A stretch of 64,000 bases of DNA. It comes from Ollibium composti. GTDB lineage: Bacteria; Pseudomonadota; Alphaproteobacteria; Rhizobiales; Rhizobiaceae. Under the pieces are notes generated by a model. It had not been told where the DNA came from, made no database searches, and was given only the letters and a program-made list of their open reading frames with translations. Below, piece after piece: positions 8,873 to 18,159 of this stretch (positions within the stretch are counted from its first letter, which is position 1; each line of letters starts with the position of its first letter). The stretch spans positions 1 to 64,000 of the forward strand of contig NZ_SSNY01000006.1 in assembly GCF_004801285.1 (NCBI RefSeq). The letters are read 5' to 3'. The translations under genes and the position numbers were made by a program.

Positions 8873-10189
8873 CTACGAAGCGGCGGCCAGCAGACCGTGC
8901 TCGACCAGGAGCCTGGCAGCGGCGGCGAGTTCGCCGAAGGGCAGGCCCGAGCGTTCCGCCATGGCGAGCAGCGAATGCTTGCCGTCGGCCAGGTTGAGCA
9001 CCCACAGCAGCGCCATCGAGGTCGCGCCCGAAGCCTTATTTCCCCCCAGGGCCGCATAGAGACCGCGCCGGCCGAGTTGCGGCTCGCCCTTGGGAAAAAG
9101 GTTCAGCGGCGTCCAGTCCTCTTCGACGATGTCGATCACCCCCGTCAGGATACGGAACGAGTCCTCCAGATGTTCGGGAGCGATGAAGTCGAGATTGTCG
9201 GCCGACGTATGGTACTCGGGAAACTCGCCGTGGACGCTCCGCTGGAACATGCCGACGGGAAGATCGAAACCCGGCGAACAATATTGCCGCTCGTCATAGC
9301 CATAGGGCGAGAAATCGAGCATCCGCGCGCCGGGTTCGGTACCCAGCACATGAGCCATGACACGGTCGATGAAGGCGTCGGCGCGCCGGCTTCGCTTGTA
9401 GGCCGGCCGGCCAGCGTCGCCGACGCAGGAGACCACCAAGCCATGGTCGATGAGATGCAGCCGATCCTCGTTGCGGGACAGCCAGGTGATCGCGCCGATC
9501 GTGCCCGGCGCGAACAGGAAACGATAGCTGTAACGCGTTTTCCTTGCCCTCAGGCTTTTCGCCAGCAGCGCCAACAGGGCGAGGCCGGAGCAATTGTCGT
9601 TGGCCAGCGAGGGGTGGCAGATGTGGGCCGATAGAAGGAATTCCCGCTCCGATTGCCCGCGGTGCAGGTATTCGCCATAGGTGAGGCTGCCATCCTTGAG
9701 TTCGGCATCGATCTCCACATGGTAGAGGCCGTCGGGCAGGGCAGCGGCCTGCTCATGCGCCATGCAGAAACCCCATGCCGGCGCGTAGTAACTGGTGCGA
9801 TAGGGGATCAGGTCCGGCTGGTCCGGCAGCGTATGGATATGCGCCTTCAGCTCTCCGAGCGGCAAGGCTCCCGTGAAGGGCTGGCTGTAGTTGACGACGT
9901 GCAAGTTCGAATCTGCGAAGTCGACGACCTTTTGCCCGTCCGGACCGGTGATGATCGCTGCGCGGACGGTCCATTCGGCCGGGACGACCCAGTCGAGCAC
10001 CTGCGTTCCGCTGGGCACTTCGTGGCGTTTCAGATCGATATGGTCCGACAGCATGTCCAGCGTTTGCCGCACGCCGTCCCCGGTAATGCTCCTGCAGATC
10101 GGATAAAGCCGCGCGGCCAGCTCGTAGATGTCCCGGCCGATGCCCGCAGAGGCCGATTGGGCAAGCGCGCCGGGGCTGACATGCTCCAT
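8873..10189 (-). CDS. DUF4910/DUF2172 zinc-aminopeptidase-like protein
   Basis: The 438-residue protein has an M28-like peptidase core with metal-ligand motifs HICHPSLANDNCSG (near residue 195), GYDERQYCSPG (near residue 300) and EFPEYHTSADN. A C-terminal winged-helix-like segment follows (about residues 375-438). This layout is that of the DUF4910/DUF2172 family with its HTH_47 tail. The family recurs in nucleotide-sugar and polysaccharide clusters, but to my knowledge its substrate is not settled. It starts 5 bases after the SDR gene ends, so the two form an operon. Together with the PIG-L protein it may remove or shape an N-linked substituent on the sugar; that is inference. Confidence 0.8.
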   Translation of the reverse strand: MEHVSPGALAQSASAGIGRDIYELAARLYPICRSITGDGVRQTLDMLSDHIDLKRHEVPSGTQVLDWVVPAEWTVRAAIITGPDGQKVVDFADSNLHVVNYSQPFTGALPLGELKAHIHTLPDQPDLIPYRTSYYAPAWGFCMAHEQAAALPDGLYHVEIDAELKDGSLTYGEYLHRGQSEREFLLSAHICHPSLANDNCSGLALLALLAKSLRARKTRYSYRFLFAPGTIGAITWLSRNEDRLHLIDHGLVVSCVGDAGRPAYKRSRRADAFIDRVMAHVLGTEPGARMLDFSPYGYDERQYCSPGFDLPVGMFQRSVHGEFPEYHTSADNLDFIAPEHLEDSFRILTGVIDIVEEDWTPLNLFPKGEPQLGRRGLYAALGGNKASGATSMALLWVLNLADGKHSLLAMAERSGLPFGELAAAARLLVEHGLLAAAS

Positions 10190-10194
10190 GCCGG

Positions 10195-11253
10195 CTACAC
10201 CGCCGCCAGCAGGGCTTTCGGCGCTTCGGACAGCCGCATCCGCCCGTCGAGCAAGCCTTTGGCCATGAGATACTTGATATGGCCGATCCGCTGGAAGCGC
10301 GGCCCCTCGAAGTCCTCGAGCGTGACGTTCGATTTCCGGTAGGCCCGGTAAAGCTGCTCGGCACCCTTGCGCGCGTCCCATTGCGGCTTGAAGGCGGGTA
10401 GGGCGCGGGCGATCTTGTCGAAGCTGACGCGGTAGGAGCGCTTGTCCGGCCCGGCGTCGGAGGCGTATTCGAGCCGACAACCCGGCACCACCTCGGCGAC
10501 GATCTCGGCGATGTCACGGATCCGGTAGTTATGATCGGTCCGCCCGACGTTGAAGGCCTGGTTATGGACGACCTCCCGCGGCGCTTCCAAGCCGGCGATG
10601 AAGGCCCGCGAAATGTCCTCGATATGGACGATCGGCCGCCACGGCGTCCCATCGGATTTCAGCAGGATGACGCCCTTCGTCACTGCCCAGGCGACGAGGT
10701 TGTTCAGGACGATGTCGAAGCGCAGCCTGGGCGACAGGCCGTAGGCCGTGGCCGGGCGGAAATAGACGGGCGAGAAACGGCCGTCGGCCAGTTGAGAAAT
10801 ATCACGCTCCGACAGAACCTTGGACCAGCCGTAGGGCGTGACGGGCTTCAGCTCGCCCGTCTCGTCCACCATGCCGTCACCCGCCTGCCCGTAGTTGCTG
10901 CACGACGAGGCGAACAGGAAGCGCGACACGCCCGCTTCCTTGGCGGCGACGGCGAAGCGGACGCTGCCCCGGTGATTGATCTCATAAGTGATGTCCGGAT
11001 CGAGATTGGACAGCGGGTCGTTGGAGAGAGCCGCGAGGTGGATGACGGCGTCGAACCCTTCGAGATCGCGCGCATAAACGTCACGGACATCCTTGTGAAT
11101 CGAGGGAATCGAAATCCGCGTTCCGCCCGCGACAAAGGTACAGCGCCGGTAGAGATCGCTGTCGTAGCCGGTCACCGAATGACCGGCCTGGAGCAGCATC
11201 GGCACCATCACCGAGCCTATGTAGCCTTGATGGCCGGTTACCATGACTTTCAT
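10195..11253 (-). CDS. NAD-dependent epimerase/dehydratase (extended SDR)
   Basis: The 352-residue protein carries the Rossmann signature GHQGYIGS at residues 7-14, the HLAALSNDP segment, and the catalytic triad region with SSCSNYG and the YGWSK (YxxxK) motif near residue 140. It belongs to the extended SDRs acting on nucleotide sugars (dehydratase, epimerase or 4-ketoreductase). It is not an obvious CDP-glucose 4,6-dehydratase by overall sequence. In context it could be the reductase or the missing dehydratase of a CDP-deoxysugar route. It is first in a two-gene minus-strand operon with the DUF4910 gene. Confidence 0.85.
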   Translation of the reverse strand: MKVMVTGHQGYIGSVMVPMLLQAGHSVTGYDSDLYRRCTFVAGGTRISIPSIHKDVRDVYARDLEGFDAVIHLAALSNDPLSNLDPDITYEINHRGSVRFAVAAKEAGVSRFLFASSCSNYGQAGDGMVDETGELKPVTPYGWSKVLSERDISQLADGRFSPVYFRPATAYGLSPRLRFDIVLNNLVAWAVTKGVILLKSDGTPWRPIVHIEDISRAFIAGLEAPREVVHNQAFNVGRTDHNYRIRDIAEIVAEVVPGCRLEYASDAGPDKRSYRVSFDKIARALPAFKPQWDARKGAEQLYRAYRKSNVTLEDFEGPRFQRIGHIKYLMAKGLLDGRMRLSEAPKALLAAV

Positions 11254-11734
11254 CGCACACCTCTGGCTTGCATTGCAGGTGAGAGGCTATGCGGGCGCCG
11301 CGAAACGGAGGAGAACGCCGATGGGAGATCGACATGCGCCCTTGGAGGAAGCCGCGTCTCCGGCTCGTTCCTTTGGATGGCGCGCGCCTTCATCCGTTTG
11401 GAGGGCCCTCGCGTGTCAATGACCATGGAATCGGGGACCCGTATTTCCACGCAAAAGGGACCCCTGTTTTGGGTGAAGAAGGGCGCTGGTTAGTGTCAGG
11501 CGCCTTCTCGTTGCGCCGTCGGCGTAAGGGATCGTGTCGGAAACACTTTGGCTTGCTTTCGGCCAACTATACATGATCGCCGGCGACGTCGCTTTACGGC
11601 TGATAGTTGTGGCCGATTTGTTTGCGCCGCCTATGCCACTTGCTTCGAGGCCATGCGCTTTTCGTGCAGGCCCCATATGTACCCGAAGGCGCAGGCGTGG
11701 AAACGGGCAGATCAGATGCCAGCAGCACCGTGCG
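11254..11734. other. Intergenic region, possibly with an insertion-sequence remnant
   Basis: This gap of about 480 bases has short frames but none with a recognisable domain. It contains IS21-like repeated GGGTCCC motifs near 11414-11465 (listed separately) and must also hold the promoter of the SDR operon. I see no intact gene. Confidence 0.4.
11414..11465. mobile_element. Possible IS21-family right-end remnant
   Basis: Read on the minus strand, AGGGGTCCCTTTTGC is followed about 22 bases later by CGGGTCCCCGATTCC and then ATTGACA. Two spaced GGGTCCC motifs ending in TTGACA resemble the repeated terminal sites at the istB end of IS21-type elements. No istA or istB coding sequence remains nearby. 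The call is tentative. Confidence 0.35.
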
Positions 11735-12349
11735 TCAGTGCGCCCTGCCCGAACTGCCGCCGCAGGGGCTCTTGGCCATGAAGGCCGTTACCACGGTCTC
11801 GGCAATGGCGACGAAGCGCGCAGCAGCGCCCGTCGGCCCGGTGCTGCGCCAGTTGAACCGGGCGCCTTCGATCAAAAGGGTCAGCGCGTCGACCAGCAGG
11901 TCCGGCTCGGCGACGCCGGCGTCGCGGCAGAGTGCGGCAAGCCGGCGCTTGTGGCCCTTGCGGATTTCCTCAACCACATGGCGCGCCGGATGGTCGCTTT
12001 CGACCAGTTGTGCGGCGGCATCGAGCAATTCGCAATTGCAATGGGCGACGGTGACGAACTCGCCGGCCCGCCTCACCCAGTCCTGGAGTTGCGCGCGTGG
12101 ATCATCCGGATGCGCCGCCTTGAGGTCCGCCCAGAAACCCTCGGCTTCGGCCGCGGCCCGCTCGATGCAGACGACAACCAGATCGTCCTTCGAGCCGAAG
12201 TGACGATAGAGCGTCATCTTGTTGCTTTCGGCGGCCTCGGCGATGGCGTCGACGCCGATCCCTTTGATGCCGTGCTTGCGGAACAGGTCGCGCGCCGCAT
12301 CGATGATGCGTTCGCGTGGCGGCGGCGCCAATCTGGCAGGAGCAGTCAT
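11735..12349 (-). CDS. TetR-family regulator of the adjacent RND efflux operon
   Basis: The 204-residue protein has the TetR N-terminal DNA-binding domain (RERIIDAARDLFRKHGIKGI, then SNKMTLYRHFGSKDDLV) and a variable ligand-binding C-terminal part. It is divergent from the efflux permease gene, with two matched palindromes between them. This is the classic arrangement of a local repressor that releases an efflux pump when a drug or metabolite binds. The ligand is unknown. The ATG at 12349 was chosen as the start closest to the HTH. Confidence 0.88.
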   Translation of the reverse strand: MTAPARLAPPPRERIIDAARDLFRKHGIKGIGVDAIAEAAESNKMTLYRHFGSKDDLVVVCIERAAAEAEGFWADLKAAHPDDPRAQLQDWVRRAGEFVTVAHCNCELLDAAAQLVESDHPARHVVEEIRKGHKRRLAALCRDAGVAEPDLLVDALTLLIEGARFNWRSTGPTGAAARFVAIAETVVTAFMAKSPCGGSSGRAH

Positions 12350-12395
12350 CAGCGTTTCCTCGCCTTCAGTCTTGTCGCTGAATGGCCCTTGACAA

Positions 12396-12436
12396 TGTTA
12401 CCAACCCGTAACATTTACTGTTACTAGATAGTAACA
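12396..12436. promoter_or_regulatory. Tandem palindromic operator between TetR gene and RND pump
   Basis: Two 18-bp palindromes of identical design lie here: TGTTAC-CAACCC-GTAACA (12396-12413) and TGTTAC-TAGATA-GTAACA (12419-12436). Their centres are 23 bases apart, about two helical turns, which would suit two TetR dimers on one face. They probably control both the regulator and the pump operon. Confidence 0.8.
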
Positions 12437-12575
12437 TCTGCTGTCGCAAGTCAAGATCAGACTGAGAAAGGCGGCGCACCGCATGGTGCGAAGCAGGCCT
12501 TTTTGCGTCCCGGCTCCAGGGGGCGTCCTGACTTGCGAACGATGGCTGACGGCGCCGGACTGCAAGGATCGACCC

Positions 12576-15500
12576 ATGGTTAGGTTTTTCATCGAACGGC
12601 CGATCTTCGCCTCGGCGATCGCCATCATCATGGTGATGGCCGGCTCCATCTGCTATTTCCTGCTGCCGGTTTCGCAATTCCCCGACATCACGCCGCCGCA
12701 GATCGTGGTCGCGGCCAACTATCCGGGCGCCAGCGCGCAGGTGGTTGCTGATACCGTGACGACGCCGCTGGAGCAGCAGCTCAACGGCGTGCCCGGCATG
12801 ATCTACATGTCCTCGACCAGTTCCAACGACGGTTCGGCGCGCATCACCATCTCCTTCCAGGTCGGCTATCCGATCGACACCGCGGCGATGGACGTGCAGA
12901 ACCGCGTTTCCCAGGCGGCCCCCGCGCTGCCGGCCATCGTCAACCAGACGGGCGTGACCGTCACCAAGCAGAACCCGAACTTCACGGTGCTGGTCAACCT
13001 CACCTCGCCGGACAAGTCGGTCGATTTCACCACGCTCAGCAACTACGCCTACCTGCAGATCCTCGATCCCATCAAGCGCCTGCCCGGCGTCGGCGACGTG
13101 CAGTTCTTCGGCGAGCGGCGCTATTCGATGCGCGTGTGGCTCGACCCCGACCGGCTGGCCAGCCTCGGCATCACCGCCGTCGACGTCCACAACGCCATCG
13201 CCGAGCAGAACATCCAGGTCGCCGCCGGCAAGATCGGCCAGTCGCCGGCGCCAGCCGGCACGGCCTTCGAGGTGCAGGTCAACGCCGTCGGCCGGCTGAG
13301 CGACCCGCAGCAGTTCGGAGACATCGTGCTGCGCGCCGACCCGACGACGGGCGCGGCCGTGCGGCTGCGCGACGTCGCCCGCGTCGAACTCGGCGCGCTG
13401 CTCTACTCCTCCTCCTTCAGCTTCAACGGCCAGCAGAGCGTCGTGCTGGCGGTGCTGCAGGCGCCCGGCACCAACGCGCTCGACCTGCAGAACCAGGTCA
13501 AGACCAAGATGGCGCAACTGTCGAAGCGCTTTCCGGCCGGCATGTCCTACGACATGTTCTACGATACCACGCGCTTCGTCTCGGCGGCTATGGAGGACGT
13601 CGTCAAGACGCTGGTCGAGGCGCTGGCGCTGGTCGTCCTCGTCGTCTTCGTCTTCCTGCAAAGCTGGCGCGCGACGATCATCCCCACCATCGCCATCCCG
13701 GTGTCGCTGGTGGCGACGCTGACGGTGATGTACCTGCTCGGCTTCTCGCTCAACATGCTGAGCCTGCTCGGCATGGTGCTAGCCATCGGCCTTGTCGTCG
13801 ACGACGCCATCGTCGTGGTGGAAAACGTCGAGCGCCAGCTTGAGGCAGGCCTGCCGCCCCTTCAGGCGGCGAAGCGGGCCATGCAGGAGGTGACGGGGCC
13901 GATCATCGCCACCACCGGCGTGCTTCTCGCCGTCTTCGTGCCGGTCGCCTTCATTCCCGGCGTCGCCGGCCGGCTCTACAACCAGTTCGCGCTGACGGTC
14001 GCCATTTCCTTCGCCATCTCGGCCTTCAATTCGCTGACGCTGAGCCCGGCGCTGAGCGCCGTCTTCCTGCGCCATCGAGGCCCGCCCCGCTTCGTCCTGT
14101 TCCGCTGGTTCAACGCCGGCTTCCACTGGCTGTCCGACGTCTATGCCGGCAGTATCAGGGGGCTTGTGCGCTGGCGCTGGGCGCTGCTCGGCGTCTTCGT
14201 GTTGGCGCTCGGCGGCACCTACATGCTGGCGCAGCGCATCCCCTCGACCTTCCTGCCGGTCGAGGACCAGGGCTATTTCTTCGTCGTCATCCAGCTTCCC
14301 GACGGCGCCTCGGTGGAGCGCACGGAAGCGGTGGCGAAACGCTCGGAGGAAATTATCCGCAGCCTGCCGGGCGTCGAATCGGTCGGCTCGGTCGTCGGCT
14401 TCTCCTTCCTCACCTTCGCCAATCAGTCCAACGCCGGCGTGCAGTTCGCGGTGCTGAAGCCGTGGAACGAACGCGGCCCGCAAGAAAGCGCCACCGCCCT
14501 GCGCGAGGCCGCACAGGCCAAGCTGATCCAAATTCCCGACGCGCTGGTGCTCGCCTTCGATCCGCCCTCCATCCAGGGCCTCGGCACCACCGGCGGCTTC
14601 GAGTTCCAGGTCGAGGACCTGACCGGGCGCGGCGCGGTGGCGCTGGACGAGGCCACGCAGGCGCTGATCGCCGAGGCGCGCAAGCAGCCGGAACTCAATC
14701 CGTTCACGCTGTTCACCACCTATTCCACCTCGACGCCGCAGTACCGCTACGACCTCGACCGCGACAAGGCCAAGCTGATGGGCCTCAGCCTGCCCGACAT
14801 CTTCTCGACGCTGCAGATCTATCTCGGCTCGCTCTACGTCAACGACTTCAACCTGTTCGGCCGCACCTTCCGCGTCACCCTGCAGGCCGAGCCGCAGGCG
14901 CGCGCGGCGCCGACCGACATCTCCCGCCTCTATGTGCGCAGCGCATCGGGCGAGATGGTGCCGCTCTCCACGCTGGGCACGCTGAAACCGATGGCGGGAC
15001 CGGAGACGGTGACGCACTACAACAACTATCCCTCGGCGCTGGTCAACGGCGCGGCCGCGCCGGGCTTCTCCTCCAGCCAGGCGATCGCCGCCATGCAGCG
15101 GGCGGCGGCGACGGCGCTGCCGCGGGACTTCGCCTTCGAATGGACCGGCATCACCTATCAGGAAATCCGTGCCGGCTCGATCGCCACGCTGGTCTTCGGC
15201 CTCGCCATCGTCTTCTGCTTCCTCATCCTGGCGGCGCAGTACGAAAGCTGGTCGATGCCCTTCATGGTGCTGCTTGCCGTGCCGCTGGCACTGCTCGGCG
15301 CGCTGGCGGCGCTGTGGCTGCGCGGCATGCAGATCGACGTCTATTCGCAGATCGGCTTCGTCATGCTGATCGGGCTGGCTGCCAAGAACGCCATCCTCAT
15401 CGTCGAGTTCGCCAAGCGGCGGCGCGAGGAGGGGCTGGAGATCATCGAGGCGGCGGCGGAAGCGGCGAAGCTGCGCCTGCGGCCCATCCTGATGACCGCC

Positions 15501-15719
15501 TTCGCCTTCATCCTCGGCGTCGTGCCGCTGATGCGGGCGACAGGTGCGGGTGCGGCGAGCCGCCAGTCGATCGGCACCACCGTGTTCGGCGGCATGCTGG
15601 CGGCGACCGTGCTCACCCTCGTCTTCGTGCCGGTCTTCTACGCCGTCCTCGAACAATGGCGCGAACGGCTGTCCTCGGCGCGGGACCACGGCCATACGGC
15701 GGCCGAGCCCGCCGAATAA
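12576..15719 (+). CDS. RND-family multidrug efflux permease (HAE1/AcrB type)
   Basis: The 1047-residue inner-membrane protein starts with the family hallmark MVRFFIERPIFASAIAIIMV and has the length of AcrB/MexB. The proton-relay aspartate pair is in GLVVDDAIVVVEN near residue 408 (TM4), and the relay Lys lies in GLAAKNAILIVEF in the C-terminal half. Two large periplasmic loops follow TM1 and TM7. It would pump hydrophobic compounds out using the proton gradient, as a trimer with the adaptor encoded next. The start at 12576 is preferred over 12483 because the standard N-terminus begins there. No outer-membrane channel gene is adjacent, so a TolC-like partner elsewhere is needed. Confidence 0.93.
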   Translation: MVRFFIERPIFASAIAIIMVMAGSICYFLLPVSQFPDITPPQIVVAANYPGASAQVVADTVTTPLEQQLNGVPGMIYMSSTSSNDGSARITISFQVGYPIDTAAMDVQNRVSQAAPALPAIVNQTGVTVTKQNPNFTVLVNLTSPDKSVDFTTLSNYAYLQILDPIKRLPGVGDVQFFGERRYSMRVWLDPDRLASLGITAVDVHNAIAEQNIQVAAGKIGQSPAPAGTAFEVQVNAVGRLSDPQQFGDIVLRADPTTGAAVRLRDVARVELGALLYSSSFSFNGQQSVVLAVLQAPGTNALDLQNQVKTKMAQLSKRFPAGMSYDMFYDTTRFVSAAMEDVVKTLVEALALVVLVVFVFLQSWRATIIPTIAIPVSLVATLTVMYLLGFSLNMLSLLGMVLAIGLVVDDAIVVVENVERQLEAGLPPLQAAKRAMQEVTGPIIATTGVLLAVFVPVAFIPGVAGRLYNQFALTVAISFAISAFNSLTLSPALSAVFLRHRGPPRFVLFRWFNAGFHWLSDVYAGSIRGLVRWRWALLGVFVLALGGTYMLAQRIPSTFLPVEDQGYFFVVIQLPDGASVERTEAVAKRSEEIIRSLPGVESVGSVVGFSFLTFANQSNAGVQFAVLKPWNERGPQESATALREAAQAKLIQIPDALVLAFDPPSIQGLGTTGGFEFQVEDLTGRGAVALDEATQALIAEARKQPELNPFTLFTTYSTSTPQYRYDLDRDKAKLMGLSLPDIFSTLQIYLGSLYVNDFNLFGRTFRVTLQAEPQARAAPTDISRLYVRSASGEMVPLSTLGTLKPMAGPETVTHYNNYPSALVNGAAAPGFSSSQAIAAMQRAAATALPRDFAFEWTGITYQEIRAGSIATLVFGLAIVFCFLILAAQYESWSMPFMVLLAVPLALLGALAALWLRGMQIDVYSQIGFVMLIGLAAKNAILIVEFAKRRREEGLEIIEAAAEAAKLRLRPILMTAFAFILGVVPLMRATGAGAASRQSIGTTVFGGMLAATVLTLVFVPVFYAVLEQWRERLSSARDHGHTAAEPAE

Positions 15720-15732
15720 TCGGAGTAAAACC

Positions 15733-16893
15733 ATGCGCAACTTGAAACTCGGCATCAACGGAACGCTCATCGTCCTGGCGCTGGCCGGCGCCTACGGCCT
15801 CGGCCGGGACAATTTCGACATCTTCGGCAGCACCAGGGCCGGCGCCGCCACCGCCCCGGCGCAGGCACCGCAGGCGATGCCGGTGCCGGTCGTCGGCATC
15901 GTCAAGAAAACCATTCCGATCTATCTGGAGTATTCCGCCCGCACAGAGGCGATCCGCAACGTCACGCTGAAGGCCAGGGCTTCCGGCTACCTGAAGGAAC
16001 AGCTCGCCGCCGACGGCGCGGACGTCAAGGCCGGCGCCCCGCTCTACCGGATCGACGCCAGCGACTACCAGGCCGCGCTCGACCAGGCGAAGGCACAAGT
16101 GCAGCGCGACGCGGCCGCGCTCGATTACCTGCGCGGCAAGCTCGACCGCGGCAACGCGCTGGCGACGAGCGGCTATCTCGCCAAGGACGGCTTCGACCAG
16201 CGCGCCAGCGACGTGCACCAGGCCGAGGCGGCGCTCGCCATGTCGCGGGCGGCCCAGCACACCGCCGAGCTCAATCTCGGCAACACCGAAATCTGCGCCC
16301 CCTTCGCCGGCCGGCTGGGCCGCAGCCAGGCGACGGAAGGCACGCTCGTCTCCAGCGCCGCCGGCACGCCGCTGAACGACCTGGTGCAACTGTCGCCGAT
16401 CTACGTGACATTCAACCCGAGCGAGCGGGAACTGGCCGAGATCCGCAAAGCGCTGGCCGGTGGCACGGTAGAGGCCGACGTGTTCCTGCCGGGCGACGCC
16501 AAGCCGCGCCTGACGGGCGCGCTGACCTTCATCGACAACGCGGTGGAAAGCGGCACCGGCACCGTCGTCGCACGCGCCACCATCGACAATGCGGCGCTGG
16601 CGCTGCTGCCCGGCCAGTACGTGCACGTGCGCCTGCACATCAGCGAGCAGCCGGACGCGCTGATGGTGCCGCAGACGGCGCTGGGCTCCAGCCAGCTCGG
16701 CAAATACGTCTATGTCCTCGGCAAGGGCAACGTGGTCGAACAGAGGCTGGTGTCGCTCGGCCCCGTCGACGGCGATCTCGTCGCCCTCTCCTCCGGCGTC
16801 TCGGAAAGCGACCGCGTCATCGCCGGCAACCTGCAGAAAATCTTCCCCGGCGCGCCGGTACAGCCGATCGCCGAGGTCAAGCCGCAGTCCTGA
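15733..16893 (+). CDS. RND efflux periplasmic adaptor subunit (AcrA/MexA type)
   Basis: The 386-residue membrane-fusion protein has an N-terminal membrane anchor or signal (residues about 8-25), a barrel-sandwich half-site (VTLKARASGYLKEQLAADGA), an alpha-helical hairpin (about residues 110-175) and the second half-site (ICAPFAGRLGRSQATEGTLV). It links the permease to an outer-membrane channel. No lipobox Cys is visible, so it is probably anchored by the N-terminal helix. It starts 13 bases after the permease stop with GGAGT upstream. The permease-then-adaptor order is the reverse of acrAB and mexAB. Confidence 0.92.
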   Translation: MRNLKLGINGTLIVLALAGAYGLGRDNFDIFGSTRAGAATAPAQAPQAMPVPVVGIVKKTIPIYLEYSARTEAIRNVTLKARASGYLKEQLAADGADVKAGAPLYRIDASDYQAALDQAKAQVQRDAAALDYLRGKLDRGNALATSGYLAKDGFDQRASDVHQAEAALAMSRAAQHTAELNLGNTEICAPFAGRLGRSQATEGTLVSSAAGTPLNDLVQLSPIYVTFNPSERELAEIRKALAGGTVEADVFLPGDAKPRLTGALTFIDNAVESGTGTVVARATIDNAALALLPGQYVHVRLHISEQPDALMVPQTALGSSQLGKYVYVLGKGNVVEQRLVSLGPVDGDLVALSSGVSESDRVIAGNLQKIFPGAPVQPIAEVKPQS

Positions 16894-17283
16894 CAGGGCG
16901 GCGGCGTACACCCGATCCGCCTCGTTTTCACATGAGAGGACGAGGCAAAGCTGACTTTTGTCAACGACCCCACGCTGGACGATCCCGCCGCCCTGTGCGA
17001 TGCCGACCTCAACGGCGGCACCCGCCGCGCCATCAGCCTCCACGAGGCGCGGCTATCGATCAGGCTACGTTCGGTGCCTTCGCTAGCCTGGTGTCTCGGC
17101 AAATAGGCCCCTCGCCTGCGCCGGATTTGATTGCCGCGCTGTCCACGCAGTTTGAGAAGATTTTCCCGATCCTGCCGGAAGTGGGAAATGCCGTTCTTTG
17201 TCAGCGGGCGCGGCATTCCCGATTTTAGGGGCAGAAGGTCCGCGCTGTCCGCGGTCGTTCATCCGAACAGGCAGGCAAACATC
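16894..17283. other. Intergenic region before the MetQ-type gene; possible gene relic
   Basis: About 390 bases lie between the efflux and ABC-transporter genes. Around 17050-17230 a plus-strand frame (DQATFGAFASLVSRQIGPSP onward) reads like protein but lacks a start or recognised domain, so it may be a relic. A weak stem (CCTCGT...ACGAGG, about 16919-16944) is present. I could not match it to a known SAM riboswitch. Confidence 0.35.
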
Positions 17284-18132
17284 ATGACTGAACTTTCCAC
17301 GACGCTCGAGCGGTGGCTGCGGGGCACAATCACCAGACGGGCCGGCCTCGCCGCGCTCGCTGCGGCCGTGCTGGCCAGCATCGCTGCACCGGTCCCCACC
17401 TTCGCCGAAGACAAGACGACGGTGAAGGTCGGCATCATGAGCGGCGAGGACGAGGACGTCTGGCGCGTCGTCGTCGCCGAAGGCGCCAAGCGCGGCCTGA
17501 CCATCGAGACGGTCCTCTTCAACGACTACACGCAGCCGAACGAAGCGCTGGAGCGCGGCGAGATCGACGCCAACGCCTTCCAGCACAGGCCCTATCTCGA
17601 CAACCAGATCGAGGCGCACGGCTACCACATCGTGCCGGTGGGCTATACGGGCGTCTGGCCGATCGGACTCTATTCGAAGAAATACGCCAAGGCGGCCGAC
17701 CTGCCGGACGGCGCCGTCGTCGGCGTCCCCAACGACCCGTCCAACGAAGGGCGCGCGCTGCGTGTGCTGCAGGACGAGGGGCTGATCAGGCTCGAGGACG
17801 GCGCCGGCATCCTCGCAACCGTCACCGACATCGCCGAGAACGCGAAGAACCTGGAGATCAAGGAACTCGACGCCGGCATCGTCGGCCGTTCGGTGGAGGA
17901 TCTCGACGCCGCCGTCGTCAACACCGACTGGGCGCTGAAGAGCGGGCTGTCGCCGGAGAACCGCATCGCCCAGGAGAAGATCGCCGACAACCCCTACCGC
18001 AACTTCATCGCCGTCAAGACCGAGGCGAAGGACGAGCCGTGGGTCCGCACGCTGGTCGAGTCCTATCAGAACGACACCGTCAAGGCCGAGTTCGACCGCG
18101 TCTACAAGGGCACTGGCGTCAGCGCCTACTGA
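17284..18132 (+). CDS. metQ: MetQ/NlpA-family ABC transporter substrate-binding protein
   Basis: The 282-residue periplasmic protein belongs to the NlpA (Lipoprotein_9) family, which binds methionine for MetNI. The N-terminus has a twin-arginine-like signal (TRRAGLAALAAAVLASIAAP, cleavage near TFAED) and no lipobox Cys, so the mature protein is probably soluble. Family motifs include VKVGIMSGEDEDVWRVV, NAFQHRPYLDNQ and VVGVPNDPSNEGRAL. It is followed by the matching ATPase and permease. Substrate assignment to methionine is by family; related proteins may carry other amino acids. The ATG at 17284 follows AGGCAGGC. Confidence 0.85.
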   Translation: MTELSTTLERWLRGTITRRAGLAALAAAVLASIAAPVPTFAEDKTTVKVGIMSGEDEDVWRVVVAEGAKRGLTIETVLFNDYTQPNEALERGEIDANAFQHRPYLDNQIEAHGYHIVPVGYTGVWPIGLYSKKYAKAADLPDGAVVGVPNDPSNEGRALRVLQDEGLIRLEDGAGILATVTDIAENAKNLEIKELDAGIVGRSVEDLDAAVVNTDWALKSGLSPENRIAQEKIADNPYRNFIAVKTEAKDEPWVRTLVESYQNDTVKAEFDRVYKGTGVSAY

Positions 18133-18159
18133 GCGCGCCCATCCGCCGATAAACCGACT

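Noticed and set aside
11416-11676. Short minus-strand frame across the suspected IS scar
   Set aside because: It does not resemble a transposase domain. Only the terminal repeat pattern is suggestive.
13779-15770. Long minus-strand open frame opposite the RND permease gene
   Set aside because: It mirrors the permease gene, lacks a ribosome site, and has the biased composition expected of an antisense GC-rich frame.
16932-17228. Possible small gene between the efflux adaptor and metQ genes
   Set aside because: The first half is Arg-rich noise and there is no ribosome site. The second half may be a relic but no family was recognised.
16894-17283. SAM riboswitch upstream of metQ
   Set aside because: Only a weak 6-bp stem was found, and the conserved pseudoknot sequences of SAM-II or SAM-I could not be matched.
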